From: Clusia tigrina
Lineage: Eukaryota; Arthropoda; Insecta; Diptera; Clusiidae
NCBI GenBank assembly: GCA_920105625.2
Contig: OV050030.1
Location: 173,713,315 to 173,777,314, forward strand
Direction: 5' to 3'
Length of the DNA: 64,000 bases
Each line of letters opens with the position of its first letter. Position 1 is the stretch's first letter. A model generated the notes under the pieces. The model saw only the letters and a list, made by a program, of their open reading frames with translations, was not told the origin of the DNA and did not search any database. A program made the translations under genes and the position numbers. Of this stretch, positions 58,223 to 64,000 are shown in pieces.

Positions 58223-58369
58223 ATGAGAATCACGCCGGCATTTCCAGGACTTGTTGGGAATATTCGCAATGTTAAGATGGTGTTTGACCCAGGAATCCAA
58301 ACATGGACTATCACCAATGGAGTGATGGCGCTGGAGGACGAACCCCCACCTCTCAGGGGTGTAGCGTAA
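58223..58369 (+). pseudogene. Unassigned 48-codon frame inside the LTR element
   Basis: ATG to TAA; reads MRITPAFPGLVGNIRNV, then MVFDPGIQTWTITNG and an acidic-Pro tail (LEDEPPPLRG). The balanced composition suggests descent from a real protein, perhaps gag. No motif is recognised and there is no evidence of expression. Confidence 0.35.
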
Positions 58370-58852
58370 TTACGATTAGCTTCTTGTTGACAACCCCTGT
58401 TCTCATCCAGATCATTCATAACTCCGACTCACCGAGAAACTAAACCAAAAGATACAGCCTCCACTGCACAGCTTGCGCTGCTGTAGGCAATCCAGTATCC
58501 AATTGACCACCTGGAATCATCACCTCCAATACTGCAGAAGGCACACACTCGGCAGGTAGAACCCCACCGCTCCTAACCCACATTGTGCTAGATGTGCCGC
58601 AACGAAGGCCATCGAGTATAAAGTGTCTTTCTTGCTCTCCACCACCGAACTCGGGTGATTAGGTAGTTATCTCGGGGCGAGCTCTCTGCCATGCTGCGGC
58701 AGCAGCCCCATGCGCCATCTGCAGAGGGGATCACCACACCACCCTCCACAAGCCAAAGGAATAGGAGAATGGGATTCGGGCGCGTCCAAGGTGCCTCTTT
58801 TTGCAATACTGCAACGGGGCGGCATGTTCACGCCGTGAACCCCTATTCCCGA

Positions 58853-59218
58853 TGGCTGCCACCCGGTGCGAGCGTGGCCATATTCTTCCTGTCAATTCGG
58901 AGTATGGTATGCTACGGAGAGAGTACCCCGCACCATGTCCCACCGAATTGTGCCTAGATGGCCGATCGGCCCTGTCAAGTGCCTACATGCGATTTCTCGC
59001 CACTTGACTCGGCGAATTCTATTTGAACCAGCGAGGGAGCTGCATCAAAACAACAAAACATTCGTATTCGTCTCTGAGCCGTAGCAGCATCTTCACCGAG
59101 TCACATTGAAACCGGGAAGCAACTTGAATTACAATTAATATAAACGCATAAACATTGAACCTATTTCACTTTAGTAACTATATAAAAAGATATATATATC
59201 CACCACAAACCAATCAAC
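58853..59218 (+). mobile_element. 3' LTR of the same element
   Basis: Starts TGGCTGCCACCCGGTGCG and ends near CCACCACAAACCAATCAA. It matches 55947-56402 along its length with two gaps and scattered substitutions (for example gtgcgagcgtgg here, gtgcgaacgtgg there). The outer flank is unrelated AT-rich DNA. LTR divergence indicates an old insertion. Confidence 0.75.
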
Positions 59219-60114
59219 AATAACAAATACCATGTATTGTACAAAATCTTATCTACATAGCATTATTCAACACGTTGTCAAAATTCATACAATTTAATGA
59301 ATCACTCAGTGCCGTGTATGAAAGCAATTCTATAATATAGTGTAATTTTATTACTTATAGTCTTGCAAGACACGTTTAATTAAATAGATTGACTCTATTT
59401 AGTTAAAGATTGCTTCAGAATTTATTAAAAAACTACATAAAAATCTAACAATTGGATATCACAATAAAAAAAAAATTCTTAACAAACAACTAAGAAAAAT
59501 AATAATGATAACCTATGTCGAGCTTGGAAAAAAATTTCTCCATTCTCAATTCTGGCGACCAAAGTACCATAATTGTAAAATAAAATATTTGATATTTGCT
59601 ATTTAAAGAGTGAAATAGTGATTGAATTTAAAAGTGTAATTTCAGAAAAAGTGAGTTATAATAATGAATTGTTTATAAATTTGTAATTGAAGATACATTT
59701 TAAACATATTAGAGAGAAAAAATTGGAAGCAGTATTAGATGTCTGACCAGCGGAAGTTGATATTAATAATTTCATTGAATAAATAAACTCTTCCATCTGT
59801 AACTATCCTTGATATCCTTAATAAACTCGTTATCGCAGTGTTTTTCTAACCAACGTCGCTGCTTCGACAACTTTCAAAGATCTCGGACATCGCCTCAACA
59901 CAGTCCCACCAGTGCACAGAAGTTCTTCAAAACAGAAATTCAATCCTTAATTACCACATTTAAATATCTGAAATTAATAACTGGAAATTATTTATACTAT
60001 AATCGATTTTATAATTACTTCAACTGCTTTTTCGCTTGAAGATATCAATTTATAAAAATAAAACAACAATTTATATTTTTCCAGCTGTTATTTTTTGTAA
60101 AATGTGAAGTTTTG
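59219..60114. other. AT-rich, no recognised feature
   Basis: No coding motif, LTR or TIR seen. A short open frame at 59809-60039 has no protein-like conservation that I can judge. Confidence 0.5.
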
Positions 60115-60377
60115 GGTCGCTGATTGCCGGGCGGGGGGAAGGAAAGCTCCCCGGGGGCAGGGTTCATCAGACCTATTGACCCAAAAAAACACCCTAAATT
60201 CACGATGGAACAGCTATGCCAGTGAGCTTGCTTGACGGGGTAGAGTCAAGCTTAATAGCGAAATCTGTTCGAGGTCCGGCGAACCTACGGTTTTAATTAG
60301 CCTTACCACGTGGGCACCCGTGGGTGTACAAATCGCAAAAAAAACAAAGAAATACTATATGGAAAATTTAAGTTAAT

Positions 60378-60557
60378 ATGAAAAAAAAAATGGACTGCAC
60401 ACCTTCAAATGTGCATAGTGTGGCTACAATGAGCCAGCAGCCATCGTTGGCCGAGGGCGCATCTGGTCCCATCGACAATGAAAGCATGGAGCACGACCTG
60501 TTGGGGGGGACCCCGGTCCCTTATCCGACCGGGGAATTGGAGGCACCTTCGAAATAA
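60378..60557 (+). pseudogene. ORF1 N-terminus of the non-LTR element
   Basis: ATG at 60378 begins a frame reading MKKKMDCTPSNVHSVATMS and, further on, ESMEHDLLGGTPVPYPTG, ending in TAA at 60555-60557. Its position after a GC-rich leader fits a gag-like ORF1. It has no zinc knuckles because the 3' part is deleted. Confidence 0.55.
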
Positions 60558-60569
60558 GAAATGTTAGGA

Positions 60570-63222
60570 ATACCAACTGGTCGATATATAACTTTTACTT
60601 AGAGCAAAATATTGCGTGCCTTAGTGAAAAAATAAGTAACTCTCAGGAACAAGATCTTGAAGTTAACAAATTAAATAATAAAATAATTGAGGCTTTTGAA
60701 AGTAGTTGCCATTTAGTTGTGTAGAAACGTTCTAGGAACGTACCCTGGTGGATTGGGGAGCTAAATATTTTGCGCAAAAAAGCGCGTCAACTCTTTAATA
60801 GAGCCAAGTCTAATGGTGACTAGGCATCTTATAGAAGTGACTTAACAGCCTATAATAATGAGTTGAGAAGATCTAAGAGAGACTCATGGAAAAAGTACTG
60901 TGAGGAGATTGAAACTCTCCCAGCAGCTACCCGACTCCAGAAATCACTCAATAAAGATCACTCAAATTGCCTTTCTACACTCAAGAATCCTGACGGAAAT
61001 TTTACGGAGAGCCTGGAATAGACGGGACAGCTTTTATTGGACACTCACTTTCCAGGCTGTGCCACTAGCGGAGAGGATAGTGAAATCATCGAGAATACTC
61101 GTTTCTTGATGGCTGCACGGAGGGAACTCTCACTGGCTCGCAGAATCTTTACGGTCAACAAACCCAAATGGGCGATCTCCACTTTTAGACCATTGAAATT
61201 ACCAGGTGTCGATAATATACAATCGTGCCTACTTCGGCAAGGTGTTGATGTATTGGCACCTGTGTTAACAAACATTTTCAGGATAAGCCTGGAACTAGGC
61301 ATAGTGCCTAAACCTTGGATGAAGGCTAGGGTGGCTTTCATACCGAAAGCAGGCAAAAAGGCGGACCACACGCCAAAAGCCTATCGGCCCATTAGCCTAA
61401 CGTCATTCCTGCTAAAATTTATAGAAAAAATTCTGGACCAATATATCAGGGAAACTTATCTTAAAGATTCTCCTCTTCATATTGAACAATATGCGTACCA
61501 ATCAGGCAAATCGACTGAGACAGCCATACATAGCTTAACGACAAAATTGAAAAGGCTTTTGAAGGTAAGGAAATAGCTCTCTGCACATCGGTTGACATTA
61601 CGGGGGCTTTTGACAATGCTACTTTCAGATCAATTGAGGAGGGGAGGAACAGGAAAGGTATACAAAGACTGATCATAACATAGGTTCTCAATATGCTGAA
61701 AAACAGAACAACAATCTTTGAAACAGGGACAGCAAAGCTAATTGTAAGGTCAACCAAAGGATGTCCCCAGTTTGGCGTCTTATCGCCACTCGGTTATTCG
61801 TTATCAACGAGCTCTTATAAACTCTCAATGACCTCGGATACGAAGTTCAGGCTTCGCGGATGATTTGATAATTATGGTCAGAGGCAAGTTTCACTCTACC
61901 ATAACAGATCGCATGCAACTAGCTCTTGACATCACTCAAAACTGGTGTCAGGAGAAAGGACTATCGATAAATCCGAATAAAACAAACGTGGTACCCTTCA
62001 CCATAAGAAGGAAACTGAATCTGGGGACCTTAAGTTTAGGGACCATGAACATAACAATGTCCAATGAAATGAAATATCTGGGAGTAATCCTAGACAAAAC
62101 TCTAACTTGGAAAAACCACTTATCATACATAACTATAAAGCCTTAAGAGCAACCTACACTTGCCAGAGGTTGTACGGTAAAACATGGGGACTACGGCCAA
62201 AAATGATGGCGTGGTCATATAAAACAATAATAGTACCAATGATTACATATGCTTCGTTGGTATGGTGGCCAAAAGTAAACCAAACAAAAGCTCAGATGAC
62301 CCTTAACAAGATTCACCGAATAGCCTGTTTGAGTGTAACGGGAGTAATGAGAACGTGCCCCACACTAGCTTTAGGAATGATCACTGGACTGACTCCTCTG
62401 CACCTTGTAGTTCAGAGGATGGCGTCAAGCGCGGCCCTAAGGCTACCTAATCTAGCCCATCTTAAAGAAGGCAACCTATCCAGATGGGTCCAAATGGAAG
62501 ATGGCAGTGCAGGAGCAGGAATTGCAGGGCCAAATTTCCAAAAAGCAATTGCAAAGGGAAAAACAGCTTCCATTTTTCAGGCGGAGTTATGTGCTAGAGC
62601 ATGTCTACACAGGGGTACACGCCACACCAAAATATGCATACTCTCAGATAGCCAGGCAGCTCTGAAATCATTAATATACTTCTCATTCTAATCAAAGCTG
62701 GTCTGGGAATGCTCTAAACTCCTCAATACTCTAGCAGCGAGAAACTCTGTTACGCTAATGCGGGACATGAGGGACATGAGGGCAACGAAATGGCAGACTC
62801 TTTCGCAAAAAGGGGCGCAGACATTGCCTTTATAGGTCCAGAACGCTTCTGTGGGGTAAACAGTAGTTTCACAAATAACTTGTATCATCAAACTCTATAC
62901 TGAACTTTTAACAGGACACTGTAGACTAAATTACCATTTGAAAAAAATAGGCGTGGTAGAAGACGATTCCTGTCGACTCTTTCAAGAGGAGCAGGAAACA
63001 GCAGAACATATTCTATGCACTTGCCCAGCGGTGCCAAGACGCAGACATAATTACCTAGGTAGTGGGTCCGTATCTCCGAATCACCTAGTTAAAATTAAGC
63101 TCAGAGCAGTTACGAGATTTATAAATAGTCTAGGACTGTTTCAGTTAGGTACGAGGCTGCACAATAGATCTCTTAGCTCGCGGTGTTCTTTTAGCCTGTT
63201 AATAATAATAATAATAAATTGA
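60570..63222 (+). pseudogene. Non-LTR ORF2 (RT-RNase H), broken
   Basis: Starts within the linker after the missing endonuclease (PWWIGELNILRKKARQLFNRA near 60750). RT: LKLPGVDNIQSCLL at 61195, FIPKAGKKADHTPKAYRPI at 61340-61395, YAYQSGKSTETAIHSL at 61490-61540, VDITGAFDNA at 61592, a damaged PQG box near 61770 and FADD at about 61856. Then WCQEKGLSINPNKT, MKYLGVILDKTLTWKNH and the thumb. RNase H is reduced to SDSQAALKSL near 62650 and GHEGNEMADSFAKRGAD near 62773. The C-terminus has CRLFQEEQETAEHILCTC at 62970-63025. Many shifts and stops; not active. Confidence 0.8.
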
Positions 63223-63354
63223 TAAACTCTTTTATTCTAATAGTTCCTTTTTTGCTTTTACTAGTCCAATTTCCTACTATGGAATTTTGGGTACAAAACC
63301 ACCCGTTTTTCTACGATGAAAACTTTGACGTTTAAGTTACAGCCGTATGATTTA

Positions 63355-64000
63355 CATTTCATAAAAACTGTCAAATTTCATTGCAAAGGAGGGCAATATT
63401 TTAATAGTGGGCATTGCCATATTATGTTACTCCACGTCTCCACGGGCAATTTTTGATGGCATAACAACTGTAAAATTTCATTGAAAAAGGTGGCAATATT
63501 ATGTCATCGTCATTTTGCAAATATCGTCAAGCAATCTAGCTTGAAATTGCCAGTTGCATTCCATCAAGAATTGCCTGTGGTGACGTATTGTTATCGTCAT
63601 TTTGAATATGTCGTCAAGCAATTTAATTTGCTGTACTCGTGCTCTTGATTAATTAAAAGAAATGTTTGATTTATGTGATGAAGAAGAAAAACGAGAGAAA
63701 CCGACATTCTGGGTTAATCCTTTTTTACAAAGAAGGGAAATGAACAATCTCCATCCGTTTTTATTAATTTAATAGACGCGGTAAATATAAAATATTAGAA
63801 TTTGAGCGTAAGTATAAAATGAATAATGGCTGTCAAACAAAAACAATGACAACTGATTGGAATACAGATTGTTGGCAATTTATGGCTTCAAATATTGTAA
63901 GCTATAAATTGACAACTTAATGCAATTTGCTGTCTTGATTGGCATTTTGCTTGAAGTTGCCAATTGCAAGCAATTAAAAATTGCTGGTCGCGACGTGGAG
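63355..64000 (+). mobile_element. PIF/Harbinger-like MITE, outer copy, left end missing
   Basis: Same family as 52932-53434, opposite orientation. 63355-63426 matches the interior of that copy (ggcaatattttaatagtgggcattgc). After a nested insert it continues from 63594 to the right terminal repeat (gacgtggag) at the window end. 63680-63775 encodes DEEEKREKPTFWVNPFLQRR and a stop shortly after, the same transposase-like N-terminal motif as the other copy. The left terminal repeat is absent. Confidence 0.72.
63430..63590 (+). mobile_element. Nested PIF/Harbinger-like mini-MITE (161 bp)
   Basis: Starts CTCCACGTCTCCACGGGC and ends in an imperfect complement (GCCTGTGGTGACGTATTG). It is flanked by TTA at 63427-63429 and TTA at 63591-63593, the expected 3-bp target duplication. 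It interrupts the outer copy of the same family. It has no coding content. Confidence 0.7.

Larger units (their letters stand above)
56403..58852 (+). mobile_element. Internal region of LTR element: gag relic plus unassigned sequence
   Basis: About 2.4 kb between the LTRs, far too short for gag-pol, and I see no RT, RNase H or integrase. The only recognised piece is CAICRGDHHTTLH (58711-58749), a BEL/Pao gag-type Cys-His box, ending in TAG at 58762-58764. Before it, plus-strand open pieces at 57060-57353, 57368-57661, 57843-58148 and a 48-codon frame at 58223-58369 have unbiased amino-acid composition and look coding-derived, but I cannot assign them to a family. A SINE-like insert occupies 56791-57112. 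This is probably a non-autonomous (LARD-like) derivative. Confidence 0.65.
60115..63222 (+). mobile_element. RNase H-bearing non-LTR element, internally deleted
   Basis: A GC-rich 5' UTR (about 60115-60370, with gggcggggggaagg) is followed by an ORF1 start at 60378. This breaks off at about 60550 and joins the region between endonuclease and RT, so the ORF1 C-terminus and the endonuclease are lost. RT, RNase H and the C-terminal Cys-His region follow, and the 3' end is a short (TAA)n tail at about 63198-63220. It belongs with elements X and Y and with 4590-7540 by sequence flavour. Confidence 0.78.

Overview
The window looks like a repeat-dense stretch of a fly (dipteran) nuclear genome. The evidence is BEL/Pao and Ty3/Gypsy LTR retrotransposons, Jockey-, R1- and RNase H-bearing non-LTR elements, PIF/Harbinger-type MITEs, and one nuclear gene for a mitochondrial tRNA-modifying enzyme (MTO1/MnmG family). 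A tephritid or related schizophoran fly is my guess; the sequence alone does not settle it. No bacterial operon, CRISPR array, rRNA or convincing tRNA gene was seen.

Layout. 1-1424: BEL/Pao pol fossil (+). 1425-4560: R1-clade non-LTR element (-), 5'-truncated. 4590-7540: decayed non-LTR element (+), split by a 718-bp solo LTR at 6271-6988. About 7595-12228: nearly full-length but broken Jockey-clade element (+). 12229-14334: nothing recognised. 14335-42980: a complex of two head-to-tail Ty3/Gypsy copies on the minus strand, with 512-bp LTRs at both outer edges. The copy nearer 14335 holds a BEL/Pao element (571-bp LTRs, CCCAC target duplication) that is now a large inverted duplication: a left arm on + and a right arm on -, separated by about 0.86 kb of mostly flipped Gypsy integrase. 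A second 718-bp solo LTR lies at 31267-31984. The other copy (32030-42980) keeps one long pol frame broken by single stops.

42981-44790: no supported gene. 44782-47720: two related non-LTR elements (-), the outer one internally deleted. 47770-49445: a BEL/Pao fossil (+). 50382-52394: intronless MTO1, the only host gene I can support. 52932-53434 and 63355-64000: PIF/Harbinger-like MITEs, one with a nested copy. 53519-55024: interspersed repeat with 411-bp internal periodicity. 55567-55795: small inverted-repeat MITE. 55947-59218: LTR pair enclosing about 2.4 kb of mostly unassigned sequence. 60115-63222: non-LTR element (+) whose 5' end is fused to its RT.

Functionally, MTO1 would work in mitochondria on tRNA wobble uridines; everything else is transposon-derived and essentially all of it is broken. 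The most unusual structure is the BEL inverted duplication inside Gypsy. It could be real, in which case it could make long hairpin RNA, or it could be an assembly effect. I found no convincing new multi-gene system. The least explained sequence is the LTR-enclosed segment at 56403-58852.
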